A stretch of 44,181 nt of DNA from an uncultured Clostridia bacterium (GTDB taxonomy: Bacteria > Bacillota > Clostridia > Christensenellales > Aristaeellaceae): positions 1 through 44,181 of the forward strand of contig CALCTW010000094.1 in assembly GCA_937907055.1 (NCBI GenBank), written 5' to 3'. Within the stretch, counting starts at the first letter, position 1; each line of letters opens with the position of its first letter. Below, piece after piece: positions 33,739 through 42,207 of the stretch. A model generated the notes under the pieces. The model did not search any database. It had not been told where the DNA came from and worked only from the letters and a program-made list of their open reading frames with translations. Both the position numbers and the translations under genes were made by a program.

Positions 33739-33893
33739 GGAGTCGCCTGACGGCAGGACCGGAAATATCACTTCCTATTATATATAGCCTGTGATCAGTC
33801 CGGTCCCTCCGGGAGACCGGAGGAGTAAGTAAGCGACCTCTCATGGGGGAAGCCCCCGCCATGAAGAGGAACCTATAAAGGAGGAAACCCCGT
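33739..33893 (+). promoter_or_regulatory. Structured spacer between rpsQ and rplN with alternative hairpins
   Basis: 155 nt without a gene. GGACCGGA (33756-33763) can pair with TCCGGTCC (33799-33806), aided by an inner ATCAC/GTGAT (33767-33771, 33791-33795). The same CCGGTC (33800-33805) can instead pair with GACCGG (33815-33820), so the two folds exclude each other. A third hairpin, CCTCT...CATGGGGG...CCCC...CCAT...AGAGG, ends just before the AAAGGAGG of rplN. In E. coli the spc operon starts at rplN, so this may be a control point for the second half of the operon. I see no clear terminator or promoter. Confidence 0.55.
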
Positions 33894-34262
33894 ATGATTC
33901 AGCCGCAAACGCGACTCAAGGTAGCCGATAACTCCGGCGCCAAGGAAATCATGTGCATCCGTGTGCTGGGTGGTTCCTTCCGCCGTACCGGCAGCATTGG
34001 TGACATCATTGTCGCCTCTGTGAAGACCGCTACCCCCGGCGGAAATGTCAAGAAGGGCGATGTCGTTAAAGCCGTTATCGTCCGTTGCCACCAGCCGAAG
34101 CGCCGCCCCGATGGTACCTACATCCGCTTCGATGATAACGCTGCCGTTATCATCGGCGGTGACAAGATGCCCAAGGGCACCCGTATCTTTGGGCCTGTGG
34201 CCCGCGAACTTCGTGAAAAGGATTTCATGAAGATCGTATCTCTCGCGCCCGAAGTACTGTAA
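33894..34262 (+). CDS. rplN: 50S ribosomal protein L14
   Basis: The 122-residue L14 forms an intersubunit bridge and is where silencing factor RsfS binds. [18 protein letters not shown] and [14 protein letters not shown] are family blocks, with [13 protein letters not shown] near the end. Start has AAAGGAGG after the structured spacer. Confidence 0.98.
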   Translation: MIQPQTRLKVADNSGAKEIMCIRVLGGSFRRTGSIGDIIVASVKTATPGGNVKKGDVVKAVIVRCHQPKRRPDGTYIRFDDNAAVIIGGDKMPKGTRIFGPVARELREKDFMKIVSLAPEVL

Positions 34263-34275
34263 GGAGGACGAAAGC

Positions 34276-34611
34276 ATGTTTGTTAAAGCGAAAGACACCG
34301 TGGTCGTCCTCTCCGGTAAGGACAAGGGCAAGAAGGGCAAGGTCATTGCTTCCATGCCCGCCGACAACAAGGTTGTTGTTGAAGGCGTCGCTGTTGTGAC
34401 CAAGCATCAGAAGTCCCGCGCTCAGGGTCAGCCCGGCGGACTCATCAAGAAGGAAGCCGCCATCGACGCGTCCAACGTCATGGTCGTCTGCCCCAAGTGC
34501 AACAAGCCCACTCGCGTCGCTCACAAGATCGTTGAAGTGACCGCGAAGGACGGCACCGTTTCCAAGAAGAATGTCCGCGTGTGCAAGCACTGCGGCGCCG
34601 AAATCGACTGA
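34276..34611 (+). CDS. rplX: 50S ribosomal protein L24 with CxxC pairs
   Basis: The 111-residue L24 begins 50S assembly. KOW motif: [16 protein letters not shown]. The second half holds CPKC and CKHC, 37 residues apart, which could bind zinc. Most described L24 lack both pairs, so this is a cysteine-bearing variant. 13 bases after rplN. Confidence 0.97.
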   Translation: MFVKAKDTVVVLSGKDKGKKGKVIASMPADNKVVVEGVAVVTKHQKSRAQGQPGGLIKKEAAIDASNVMVVCPKCNKPTRVAHKIVEVTAKDGTVSKKNVRVCKHCGAEID

Positions 34612-34629
34612 TAAGGAGAGGGCAAGAAA

Positions 34630-35172
34630 ATGTCTACCAGATTACATGAAAAGTATCTGACCGAAGTTCGCCCTGCTCTGCAGCAGAAGTTCGGTTACAA
34701 GAATGTTATGCAGATCCCCCGCCTCGAAAAGGTGATCATCAACATGGGTCTGGGCGATTGCAAGGACAACGCCAAGGCCATGGAAGTGGCTGTGGCTGAG
34801 CTGACCACCATCGCCGGCCAGAAGCCCTATGTCACCAAGGCGAAGAAGAGCGTCGCTAACTTCAAGGTCCGTCAGGGCCAGAACATCGGCGCCAAGGTCA
34901 CCCTTCGCGGCGACCGTATGGAAGAATTCATCGACAAGCTGGTCAATATCGCTCTGCCCCGCGTCCGCGACTTCCGCGGCGTTTCCGGCAAGGCTTTCGA
35001 TGGCCGCGGCAACTATGCCCTGGGCATCAAGGAACAGCTGATCTTCCCCGAAATCGAATACGATAAGGTCGAGAAGATCCGCGGCATGGAAATGATCTTC
35101 GTTACCACCGCTCAGACCGATGAAGAAGCCAAAGAACTGCTGCGCCTGATGGGCATGCCGTTCGAACATTAA
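34630..35172 (+). CDS. rplE: 50S ribosomal protein L5
   Basis: The 180-residue L5 binds 5S rRNA in the central protuberance. Motifs: [57 protein letters not shown] and the terminal LLRLMGMPF. Length normal. Confidence 0.98.
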   Translation: MSTRLHEKYLTEVRPALQQKFGYKNVMQIPRLEKVIINMGLGDCKDNAKAMEVAVAELTTIAGQKPYVTKAKKSVANFKVRQGQNIGAKVTLRGDRMEEFIDKLVNIALPRVRDFRGVSGKAFDGRGNYALGIKEQLIFPEIEYDKVEKIRGMEMIFVTTAQTDEEAKELLRLMGMPFEH

Positions 35173-35186
35173 GGGAGGAAAGCAAA

Positions 35187-35372
35187 ATGGCAAAGACTAG
35201 TATGAAGGTTCGCCAGGCTCGTCCTGCGAAGTTCTCCACTCGCGCCTACACCCGCTGCTCCCTGTGCGGACGTCCCCACAGCGTGCTGCGTCGTTACGGC
35301 ATCTGCCGTATCTGTTTCCGCGAATTGGCCTACAAGGGCCAGATCCCCGGCGTCCGCAAGGCGAGCTGGTAA
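35187..35372 (+). CDS. rpsZ: 30S ribosomal protein S14, zinc-binding type
   Basis: The 61-residue S14 has [20 protein letters not shown], two CxxC pairs that bind zinc, the short C+ form usual in Bacillota. A cysteine-free S14 paralogue, made by many species under zinc limitation, is not in this window. Confidence 0.98.
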   Translation: MAKTSMKVRQARPAKFSTRAYTRCSLCGRPHSVLRRYGICRICFRELAYKGQIPGVRKASW

Positions 35373-35390
35373 GTATAAGGAGGAACCAAC

Positions 35391-35789
35391 ATGGTTGTGA
35401 ATGATCCCATTGCCGATATGCTCACCCGCATTCGCAACGCGCAGGTCGCTCGGCATGACAGCGTGATGATCCCCGCCAGCAACACTAAGAAGGCGATCGC
35501 TAAGATCCTTCTGGACGAGGGTTACATCAAGTCTTTTGAAAATATCGATGACGGTCTCCAGGGCAACATCAAGGTCACCCTGAAGTATCTGGATAAGAAG
35601 CAGCCCGTCATCGTTGGTCTCAAGCGTATTTCCAAGCCCGGTCTGCGTGTTTACGCGACCTGCGAAGATCTGCCCAAGGTTCTGGGCGGTCTGGGAATCG
35701 CGATCGTTTCCACCAGCGAAGGTCTGATGACCGATAAGGTGGCCCGCACCAAGAACCTGGGCGGTGAAGTGCTCTGCTACATCTGGTAA
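35391..35789 (+). CDS. rpsH: 30S ribosomal protein S8
   Basis: The 132-residue S8 is a primary 16S rRNA binder. [19 protein letters not shown] and [20 protein letters not shown] are conserved blocks; the terminal CYIW is typical. S8 represses the spc operon in E. coli, so it is a candidate ligand for the spacer before rplN (inference). Confidence 0.98.
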   Translation: MVVNDPIADMLTRIRNAQVARHDSVMIPASNTKKAIAKILLDEGYIKSFENIDDGLQGNIKVTLKYLDKKQPVIVGLKRISKPGLRVYATCEDLPKVLGGLGIAIVSTSEGLMTDKVARTKNLGGEVLCYIW

Positions 35790-35817
35790 TACCATTACGC
35801 TTTAGGAGGTAACAATT

Positions 35818-36366
35818 ATGTCTCGTATCGGAAGACTTCCGATTACCATTCCTGCCGGCGTGACGGTAACGGTCGATGACAATAACGTAGTTACTGTCAA
35901 GGGCCCCAAGGGCACGCTGAGCCAGAAGGTACATCAGGATATCAAGGTCAATCAGGAAGGCAACGTCATCAACGTGACCCGTCCCGATGATGTCAATATC
36001 CATCGCGCGATGCATGGTCTGTATCGCACTCTGATTAACAACATGATCGTCGGTCTGACCGATGGATTCGCCAAGAATCTGGAACTGGTCGGCACCGGTT
36101 ATCGTGCTGCTGCTGAAGAAAACGGCAAGAAGCTGGTCATCAACGTTGGTTATTCCAACCCCGTGAACGTTTCTGCGCCCGCGAACATCACCTTCGAGAC
36201 CCCCAACCAGACCACCATCGTGGTCAAGGGTATCGATAAGCAGCAGGTCGGCAATCTTGCCGCTGACATTCGCGCCATCCGCAAGCCCGAACCCTATCAT
36301 GGAAAGGGTATCCGCTATGCCGGCGAGAAGGTCACCATCAAGGAAGGCAAGTCCGGTAAGAAGTAA
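35818..36366 (+). CDS. rplF: 50S ribosomal protein L6
   Basis: The 182-residue L6 lies near the factor-binding site. SRIGRLPITIPAGVTVTV at the start and RKPEPYHGKGIRYAGEKV near the end are diagnostic. AGGAGG precedes the ATG, 28 bases after rpsH. Confidence 0.98.
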   Translation: MSRIGRLPITIPAGVTVTVDDNNVVTVKGPKGTLSQKVHQDIKVNQEGNVINVTRPDDVNIHRAMHGLYRTLINNMIVGLTDGFAKNLELVGTGYRAAAEENGKKLVINVGYSNPVNVSAPANITFETPNQTTIVVKGIDKQQVGNLAADIRAIRKPEPYHGKGIRYAGEKVTIKEGKSGKK

Positions 36367-36383
36367 GAAAGGAGTGAACGCAT

Positions 36384-36752
36384 ATGTTCAAAAAGCGTGA
36401 CCGTAATGAAGTGCGCGTGATCCGTCACGAACGTGTACGCAAAAAGATCAGCGGCACCCCTGAAATGCCGCGCCTGTGCGTATATCGCAGCAACAAGTCT
36501 ATTTATGCTCAGATCATTGATGATACCAAGGGCATCACACTCGTATCTGCTTCCACTCTGGATCCCGCTCTCAAGGGCGCTCTGGAAGAAGTCGACAAGA
36601 AGGGTGCCGCCGAGAAGGTTGGTAAGCTCGTTGCCGAGCGTGCCATCGCTGCCGGCATCAAGGATGTCGTCTTTGACCGTGGTGGCTATGTTTACACGGG
36701 CCGCGTGGCTGCAGTAGCCGCAGGCGCTCGTGAAGCCGGCCTCAACTTCTAA
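36384..36752 (+). CDS. rplR: 50S ribosomal protein L18
   Basis: The 122-residue L18 binds 5S r[16 protein letters not shown] segment ([20 protein letters not shown]) and [20 protein letters not shown] are typical. Gap of 17 bases to rplF. Confidence 0.98.
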   Translation: MFKKRDRNEVRVIRHERVRKKISGTPEMPRLCVYRSNKSIYAQIIDDTKGITLVSASTLDPALKGALEEVDKKGAAEKVGKLVAERAIAAGIKDVVFDRGGYVYTGRVAAVAAGAREAGLNF

Positions 36753-36767
36753 GGAGGATATGAAAGC

Positions 36768-37292
36768 ATGGCTATGAACGAACGCAGGGAACGCAGGGAC
36801 CGTGAAGAGCCCCAGAGCGAGTTCAAAGAGCGCCTGGTTGCTCTGAACAGAGTTACCAAGGTCGTTAAGGGTGGTAAGAATATGCGCTTTGCCGCGCTGG
36901 TCGTCGTCGGTGACGAAAACGGCCGTGTCGGCTGCGCGATCGGTAAGGCCCGCGAAGTGCCCGAAGCCATCCGCAAGGCGTCTGAAAACGCCAAGAAGCA
37001 TCTGGTGAATGTGCCCATCGTCGGCACCACCATTCCCCACGCGATTGACGGTTACTTCGGAACCGCCAAGGTCGTCCTTCTTCCCGCTGAAGAAGGTGCC
37101 GGTCTGATCGCCGGCGGCGGTGCCCGCGCTGTCCTGGAACTGGCCGGCGTGAAGGATATCCGCACCAAGACCTTCGGTACCAACAACCGCATCAACACCG
37201 TTAAGGCGACCATCGAAGGCCTCAAGGCTCTGCGCTCCGCGGAGACTGTTGCTCAGATGCGCGGCAAGACGGTTGAAGAAATCATGGGCTGA
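36768..37292 (+). CDS. rpsE: 30S ribosomal protein S5
   Basis: The 174-residue S5 affects decoding accuracy. [20 protein letters not shown] (dsRNA-binding-like domain) and [17 protein letters not shown], with the C-terminal [12 protein letters not shown], mark the family. Spectinomycin-contact loop is in the [10 protein letters not shown] region. Confidence 0.98.
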   Translation: MAMNERRERRDREEPQSEFKERLVALNRVTKVVKGGKNMRFAALVVVGDENGRVGCAIGKAREVPEAIRKASENAKKHLVNVPIVGTTIPHAIDGYFGTAKVVLLPAEEGAGLIAGGGARAVLELAGVKDIRTKTFGTNNRINTVKATIEGLKALRSAETVAQMRGKTVEEIMG

Positions 37293-37305
37293 GGAGGAAA
37301 CAAAA

Positions 37306-37488
37306 ATGAAGCTTAAGGTTACGCTCATCAAGTCCCCCATCTCCAGCCTGCAGAAGCACATCGACACTGTGAAGGCCCTGGGCCTTCACAAGGTCGGTCA
37401 GACTGTGATCAAGCCTGATAACGCTTGCATCCGTGGTCAGATCTTCTGCGTCAAGCACATGGTTAAAGTAGAAGAAATCAACGACTGA
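37306..37488 (+). CDS. rpmD: 50S ribosomal protein L30
   Basis: The 60-residue bacterial L30 starts [18 protein letters not shown] and has [19 protein letters not shown]. The start at 37306 has GAGGAGG 8 bases upstream, the GAG of which follows the rpsE stop. Normal length. Confidence 0.97.
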   Translation: MKLKVTLIKSPISSLQKHIDTVKALGLHKVGQTVIKPDNACIRGQIFCVKHMVKVEEIND

Positions 37489-37505
37489 TAAGGGAGGACA
37501 CCCGT

Positions 37506-37946
37506 ATGAATTTGCAGGATTTGAAACCGGTTGCCGGTTCAACCACTGCCCCGAAGCGCCTTGGTCGCGGCGTAGGTTCTCAGTTGGGCAAAACCTCCGG
37601 TAAGGGTCACAAGGGCGCCAAGGCTCGCTCCGGCGGCGGCAAGCGTCCCGGTTTCGAGGGCGGCCAGATGCCCCTGACCCGTCGTCTGCCTAAGCGCGGC
37701 TTCACCAACACCTTCGGCAAGGAATATGCCGCTGTGAATGTTGAAGTTCTGAACGCTTTCGAAGACGGCACCGTGATCACTCCCGCTCTGCTGGTAGAAG
37801 CCGGCATCATCAAGAAGACTCTTGATGGTGTTAAGGTTCTCGGCGGCGGCGAACTGACCAAGAAATTGACGGTTGCGGTTGACAAGGTCACTGCTTCCGC
37901 AAAAGAAAAGATCGAGGCGATCGGCGGGAAAGTAGAGGTGAAGTAA
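37506..37946 (+). CDS. rplO: 50S ribosomal protein L15
   Basis: The 146-residue L15 is a late-assembly protein of the 50S subunit. Gly/Lys-rich N-terminus: [20 protein letters not shown], then [18 protein letters not shown]. It ends 3 bases before secY, so translation is probably coupled. Confidence 0.98.
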   Translation: MNLQDLKPVAGSTTAPKRLGRGVGSQLGKTSGKGHKGAKARSGGGKRPGFEGGQMPLTRRLPKRGFTNTFGKEYAAVNVEVLNAFEDGTVITPALLVEAGIIKKTLDGVKVLGGGELTKKLTVAVDKVTASAKEKIEAIGGKVEVK

Positions 37947-37949
37947 GCT

Positions 37950-39233
37950 ATGCTGGATACTCTGCGTAACGCCTGGCGCGTTCCCGAACTCCGTAAAAAG
38001 CTGCTTTACACTTTCTTCATGCTTCTCGTCTTCCGTCTGGTTTCTCAGATCCCCTGCCCCGGCACTTCTTCCATCGCTGAACTGGGTGGAACCGAAGGTC
38101 TGCTGAGCAACGGTCTGCTGAGCCTGATGAACATGATGAACGGTTCTGCCCTCAGCCAGATGTCTATCATGGCTATGGGTATCAGCCCGTACATCAACGC
38201 CTCCATTATCATGCAGCTGCTCTGCATCGCCATCCCCGCCCTGGAGCGTCTCTCCAAGGACGGCGGCGAAGAGGGCAAGAAGAAGATCAACCGCATCACC
38301 CGTTACATGACCGTCGGTCTGGCGGTCCTGCAGGCGATCGGTATCATCTCCACGCTGCAGAACAGCTACGGCATGGTAAGTGCCGGCTACCAGAACTTCG
38401 GCGGCTATCTGCTGATCGGTGTTGTCATGGCCGGCGGTACCGCCCTGGCGATGTGGATCGGTGAGCGCATCACAGAGAACGGCATCGGCAACGGTGTGTC
38501 TCTGCTGATCTTCGCCGGTATCATCGCGAACCTGTTCACCGGTTACTCCAACGCGATCAGCAAACTGTTCACGAACTTTGCCGAAGGCATTGCTCCGTTC
38601 CTGGTTCTGCTGTTCATCACCCTGCTCTTCATCGTTGTCATCACCTTTGTTGACAGCGCTGAGCGCAGAATTCCCGTCCAGTACGCGAAGCGTGTTGTGG
38701 GCCGCAAGATGTACGGCGGTCAGAGCACCTACATTCCCATGAAGGTGCTGTCCGTCGGCGTTCTGCCCCTGATCTTCGCTTACTCCTTCATGGCCTTCCC
38801 CACCACCATCGCCGGTTTCTTTGGCACCAACTCCGGTTTCTACAAGTGGTGCACCAGCAACCTGAGCAATGGCAGCCTGCTGTACATCGTGATCTGCGCG
38901 GTGCTGATCGTGGCCTTCGCCTACTTCTACACGGCGATCACCTTCAACCCCCAGGATATCGCGAAGAACGTTCAGCAGCAGGGTGGTAACATCCAGGGCA
39001 TCCGCCCCGGTCAGGCCACTGTTAACTTCCTGAGCCGTACCTCCACTCGTCTGACTCTGTTCGCCGGTCTGTTCCTGGCCATTCTGGCCACCGTTCCGTC
39101 CGCGATCCCGAGCAGCTTGATCTCCATCCCCTTCGGCGCTTCTTCTATCATGATCGCCGTCAGCGTGGCGTTGGAGACCGTCCGTGCGGTGGAAGCTCAG
39201 CTGGTTATGCGCAATTACAAAGGTTTCCTTTGA
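37950..39233 (+). CDS. secY: Protein translocase subunit SecY
   Basis: The 427-residue channel protein of the Sec translocase has ten predicted membrane helices. Hallmarks: VFRLVSQIPCPGTS after the first helix start, LSIMAMGISPYINASIIMQL-like plug region (MGISPYINASIIMQLL), ITENGIGNGVSLLIFAGI, AERRIPVQYAKR and the C-terminal ETVRAVEAQLVMRNYKGF. Position between rplO and adk is standard in Bacillota. Confidence 0.98.
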   Translation: MLDTLRNAWRVPELRKKLLYTFFMLLVFRLVSQIPCPGTSSIAELGGTEGLLSNGLLSLMNMMNGSALSQMSIMAMGISPYINASIIMQLLCIAIPALERLSKDGGEEGKKKINRITRYMTVGLAVLQAIGIISTLQNSYGMVSAGYQNFGGYLLIGVVMAGGTALAMWIGERITENGIGNGVSLLIFAGIIANLFTGYSNAISKLFTNFAEGIAPFLVLLFITLLFIVVITFVDSAERRIPVQYAKRVVGRKMYGGQSTYIPMKVLSVGVLPLIFAYSFMAFPTTIAGFFGTNSGFYKWCTSNLSNGSLLYIVICAVLIVAFAYFYTAITFNPQDIAKNVQQQGGNIQGIRPGQATVNFLSRTSTRLTLFAGLFLAILATVPSAIPSSLISIPFGASSIMIAVSVALETVRAVEAQLVMRNYKGFL

Positions 39234-39341
39234 TAAGAGGCTCCTTCTCCCGGGAGATGATTCCGGGAGAAGGAGCATCAATGGCACTTGAACAAAGTGC
39301 CATTCCGTATCTAAACGATTGTTAAGTAGGGAGGCTGATTT
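39234..39341 (+). promoter_or_regulatory. secY-adk spacer with two perfect hairpins
   Basis: A perfect 14-bp stem (39240-39253 with 39263-39276, 9-base loop) is followed after 3 bases by a perfect 10-bp stem AATGGCACTT/AAGTGCCATT (39280-39289, 39295-39304, 5-base loop). Neither is followed by a T-run, so they are not typical terminators; mRNA stability, processing or regulation are possibilities. GGGAGG before adk is the ribosome-binding site. Confidence 0.6.
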
Positions 39342-39968
39342 ATGAATCTGATCTTTCTTGGAGCACCGGGCGCCGGAAAGGGCACTCACGCGCAGCGTCT
39401 GATGACGGAACTCAATATTCCTCAGATCTCGACCGGCGATATCCTGCGCAAGGCAATCAAGAATGAAACCAAGACCGGTCTCGAAGCGAAGCGCTACATT
39501 GAAGCGGGTCAGCTCGTGCCGGATGAAGTGGTCATCAACATTGTCAAGGAACGCCTGCAGGAGAGTGACTGCGCGAACGGTTACATTCTGGATGGCTTCC
39601 CGCGTACGGTTGCCCAGGCGGAAGCTCTGGGAACCTTCGCTACGATCGATGCCGCTCTCAATCTTTCTGTCGCGGATGAAGTGATCGTGCGCCGTCTGTC
39701 CGGACGCCGTGTGTGCCCCGCCTGCGGCGGCACCTATCATATCAGCCAGCTCAACGGCAGCGAAGTTTGCTCCGCCTGCGGTGAGAAGCTGATCCAGCGT
39801 AAGGACGATATGCCTGAAACGGTTCAGAACCGCCTGAAGGTATATGCCGAGCAGACCGCTCCCCTTGTCGCGTACTACACCGAAAAGGGTCTGGTCCGTA
39901 CAGTTGAATGTACTGGCACTGTGGATGAAAACCACGCCGCCGTACGGAAAGCATTGAACATCGAATGA
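39342..39968 (+). CDS. adk: Adenylate kinase, zinc-lid type
   Basis: The 208-residue enzyme interconverts ATP + AMP and 2 ADP. P-loop GAPGAGKGTHAQRL (about 7-20), AMP site QISTGDILRKAI, DGFPRTVAQAEAL, and a LID with CPACGGTY and CSACGEKL, four cysteines that bind a structural zinc as in many Gram-positives. Stop overlaps map by four bases. Confidence 0.98.
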   Translation: MNLIFLGAPGAGKGTHAQRLMTELNIPQISTGDILRKAIKNETKTGLEAKRYIEAGQLVPDEVVINIVKERLQESDCANGYILDGFPRTVAQAEALGTFATIDAALNLSVADEVIVRRLSGRRVCPACGGTYHISQLNGSEVCSACGEKLIQRKDDMPETVQNRLKVYAEQTAPLVAYYTEKGLVRTVECTGTVDENHAAVRKALNIE

Positions 39969-40744
39969 TCATTCTCAAGAATCCTGAACAGCTCAAAAAA
40001 ATGAGAAGCGCCGGACATCTGCTGTATGATGTACTGCAGGAAGTCCGTTCCCGGATCACCGCCGGTATGACGACGATGGATCTGAACCGGATCACCGATG
40101 AACTGATCCGTAAGGGCGGCGCGATCCCCACCGAGCTGGGCTACTGCGGTTATCCCGCTTCGATCTGCGCGAGCATCGATGACGAGGTGGTGCATGGCAT
40201 CCCTTCCGAAAACGTTGTTCTCAAAGAAGGCCAGATCATTTCCGTCGACGTTACACTGGCGCTTGACGGTTGGCAGGCTGACAGCTGCTTTACCGCTCCT
40301 GTCGGGCAGATCAGTGAAGAAAAGAAGTCACTCATCCTCAAAACGGAAGAATGCTTCTGGAAGGGTGCCGCAATGGCGCTGAACGGAAATCGCATCGGCG
40401 ATATCAGCAGTGCTGTTCAGACTCACGCGGAAAAGAACGGGTTGGGTGTCGTACGCGATCTGACCGGTCATGGTATCGGAAAAGAAATGCACGAAGATCC
40501 CTCCGTTCCCAACTTCGGTCTCGCTGCTCACGGGACACGGCTCCGGGCTGGTATGACGATCTGCATCGAACCCATGATCACCATGGGGAACTGGCGCGTT
40601 CATCAGCTGGCTGACGGCTGGACGGTCGTGACGAACGATCATTCACCTGCCGCGCATTATGAGCACACCTGTGCCATCCGACCGGATGGCGTGCCTGAAC
40701 TGCTCACCTATCCGAACGCGATCTGGGGGGCACACACGTTATGA
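39965..40744 (+). CDS. map: Methionine aminopeptidase type I
   Basis: The 259-residue metallopeptidase removes initiator Met. Metal ligands can be placed in SVDVTLALDGWQADSC (two Asp), GHGIGKEMHEDPSVPNF (His), CIEPMITMG (Glu) and the C-terminal HYEHTCAI (Glu). CGYPASICASIDDEVVHGIP gives the substrate-site His. Four-base overlaps join it to adk and to the KOW gene, so the three are translationally coupled. Confidence 0.97.
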   Translation: MIILKNPEQLKKMRSAGHLLYDVLQEVRSRITAGMTTMDLNRITDELIRKGGAIPTELGYCGYPASICASIDDEVVHGIPSENVVLKEGQIISVDVTLALDGWQADSCFTAPVGQISEEKKSLILKTEECFWKGAAMALNGNRIGDISSAVQTHAEKNGLGVVRDLTGHGIGKEMHEDPSVPNFGLAAHGTRLRAGMTICIEPMITMGNWRVHQLADGWTVVTNDHSPAAHYEHTCAIRPDGVPELLTYPNAIWGAHTL

Positions 40745-41022
40745 AACCTGAAGTCAAAAAAGGAATTTCAGTTATTTCAAAAAAAGGGCGTGACAAAGGC
40801 AGGGTGTTTGTGGTATTATATATGGTGGACGCCGAATTCGCGTTCATTTGTGATGGTGACACCCGAAAAGTGGACCATCTCAAGCGAAAAAAGGCAAAAC
40901 ACCTGGCCGCGATGCCCTATGAATTTCCCCATATCTGCGAATCCTACGAGCAGGGTAAGCTTCTGGACAGCGATGTGAGGAAGGCATTGAAGACCATTCA
41001 GCCTGAAAAGGCCGACGATTGA
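40741..41022 (+). CDS. KOW domain RNA-binding protein (L14e-like)
   Basis: The 93-residue protein has a KOW-type beta-barrel start (GISVISKKGRDKGRVFVVLY), then DGDTRKVDHLKRKKAKHL, like the small L14e-related family often found between map and infA in Clostridia. A role with the ribosome or RNA is inferred from the fold, basic charge and operon position. Four-base overlap with map. Confidence 0.88.
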   Translation: MKPEVKKGISVISKKGRDKGRVFVVLYMVDAEFAFICDGDTRKVDHLKRKKAKHLAAMPYEFPHICESYEQGKLLDSDVRKALKTIQPEKADD

Positions 41023-41040
41023 GAGAGAGGGGTTTACGAC

Positions 41041-41262
41041 TTGTCCAAGGATGATGTAATCGAAATGGAAGGCAAGGTCATCGAAGCGCTGCCCAATGCA
41101 ATGTTTCAGGTGGAACTGCCCAACGGTCATCGTATCATGGCTCACATTTCCGGTAAAATGCGCATGAATTTCATCCGCATCTACCCCGGCGACAAAGTAA
41201 CGATCGAGCTCTCTCCTTACGACCTCACCCGGGGCCGTATCACATGGCGCAGTAAGAACTGA
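41041..41262 (+). CDS. infA: Translation initiation factor IF-1 (TTG start)
   Basis: The 73-residue OB-fold factor blocks the A site during initiation. [20 protein letters not shown] and [20 protein letters not shown] are diagnostic. Translation must begin at TTG 41041 to give the family N-terminus (M)SKDD; the next ATG would delete eight residues. GAGAGGGG precedes it. A weak start codon may limit output. Confidence 0.96.
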   Translation: MSKDDVIEMEGKVIEALPNAMFQVELPNGHRIMAHISGKMRMNFIRIYPGDKVTIELSPYDLTRGRITWRSKN

Positions 41263-41302
41263 GCCTGAGTACCAGTATCCATTAGAGTGGGAGGCAATCA
41301 AA

Positions 41303-41416
41303 ATGAAAGTACGTCCTTCTGTCAAGCCTATGTGCGAAAAGTGCAAGGTCATTAAGCGCAAGGGCCGCGTTATGGTCATCTGCGAGAACCCCAAGCACAA
41401 GCAGCGTCAGGGTTAA
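41303..41416 (+). CDS. rpmJ: 50S ribosomal protein L36
   Basis: This 37-residue gene encodes [20 protein letters not shown] and ends [10 protein letters not shown], the short L36 with zinc ligands CxxC, Cys and His. GGGAGG precedes ATG 41303. The C+ form matches the zinc-type S14 in the same operon. Confidence 0.97.
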   Translation: MKVRPSVKPMCEKCKVIKRKGRVMVICENPKHKQRQG

Positions 41417-41761
41417 GAGAACGCAGCGTTTCAAAAATCCCATCTGTTTTTGAAACAAAACAGTGGAGAGTCCTTCAGGGTCTCTTATTAAGGGGGATCG
41501 TGAAGGGCTCTCCGGAGCCGCCGGTCATCCGGCAACAATCACAGAAGATACGCCTGTCGTGGGCGGCTGCCCGACAAACGAAAGTTTGCCGGGACCACGC
41601 ATGCTTATCAGCTATAGACCGCCTGGGTTGCAGGCGGGACAGTACGGAAAGACCGTACAGCACCGGACCTGCTGCCGTGAACGTCAAGATTTCTACGCCT
41701 TGACCGGAACCGCAGTGTGGATCCTACTCTTCATCCATACTATTGGAGGTGTAACCAAACA
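41417..41761 (+). ncRNA. Candidate structured RNA between rpmJ and rpsM
   Basis: 345 nt with no credible gene but a chain of hairpins: GTTTCAAAAA/TTTTTGAAAC (41428-41437, 41447-41456), GGCTC/GAGCC with TCCG loop (41506-41519), GCCGG/CCGGC with TCAT loop (41520-41533), CCCG-CAAAC-GAAA-GTTTG-CGGG with a GNRA tetraloop (41570-41593) inside CGTGG/CCACG (41558-41562, 41595-41599), CCGCCTG/CAGGCGG (41619-41637), GTACGG/CCGTAC (41642-41658), CAGCA/TGCTG (41658-41674) and GTCAAG/CTTGAC (41683-41704). It precedes the rpsM-rpsK-rpsD-rpoA segment, so an autogenous leader (S4 in other bacteria) is one explanation; an independent RNA is another. It does not show RNase P, SRP RNA, tmRNA or 6S signatures. 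Confidence 0.55.
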
Positions 41762-42130
41762 ATGGCACGTATTGCGGGCGTTGACCTGCCCAGAGAGAAG
41801 AGAGTTGAGGCTGGCCTCACCTACATCTTTGGCATTGGCCCAGCGGTGTCCAAGGAAATCCTCGCCGATACCGGCGTGAATCCTGACACCCGCGTCAAGG
41901 ATCTCTCCGAAAATGAAATCAGCAAACTGCGCGATTACATCGAACACCATCTGAAGGTGGAAGGTGATCTTCGCCGTGAAATTTCTCTGAACATCAAGCG
42001 TCTGGTCGAAATCGGCTGCTATCGCGGCATTCGCCATCGTCGCAATCTGCCCGTTCGCGGTCAGAATACCAAGCAGAACGCTCGTACCCGCAAAGGTCCG
42101 AAGCGCACTGTTGCCAACAAGAAGAAGTAA
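41762..42130 (+). CDS. rpsM: 30S ribosomal protein S13
   Basis: The 122-residue S13 contacts the P-site tRNA and bridges subunits. [20 protein letters not shown], then YIFGIGPA, and the basic tail [19 protein letters not shown] are diagnostic. TTGGAGG lies before ATG 41762; the frame upstream of it lies within the structured spacer and is not used. Confidence 0.98.
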   Translation: MARIAGVDLPREKRVEAGLTYIFGIGPAVSKEILADTGVNPDTRVKDLSENEISKLRDYIEHHLKVEGDLRREISLNIKRLVEIGCYRGIRHRRNLPVRGQNTKQNARTRKGPKRTVANKKK

Positions 42131-42207
42131 TTCTTCGCGCTCTCAGGGGTTCATGCCCCTACTAAATCCAATCTAGTACACCCTGTAAAGGGTTCGGAGG
42201 GATAACA
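42131..42207 (+). promoter_or_regulatory. rpsM-rpsK spacer with small hairpins
   Basis: 77 nt. GAAGAA-GTAA-TTCTTC (42121-42136) folds around the rpsM stop codon, AGGGG/CCCCT (42145-42149, 42156-42160) and TACTA/TAGTA follow. No T-run. Regulatory meaning is uncertain. Confidence 0.4.

Noticed and set aside
37539..39935. Long open frame opposite rplO, secY and adk (about 800 codons)
   Set aside because: It spans three certain genes antisense, shows His/Gln/Asp-rich low-complexity typical of reverse reading of ribosomal-operon codons, and has no ribosome-binding site or motif.
41615..41640. ZTP (pfl) riboswitch suggested by CCGCCTGGG in the rpmJ-rpsM spacer
   Set aside because: The bases are part of a local CCGCCTG/CAGGCGG stem, the upstream ZTP core is missing and no purine gene follows.
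41417..41761. RNase P RNA, SRP RNA, tmRNA or 6S RNA in the rpmJ-rpsM spacer
   Set aside because: I looked on both strands for the conserved P4, helix 8, tRNA-like and open-bubble signatures and did not find them.
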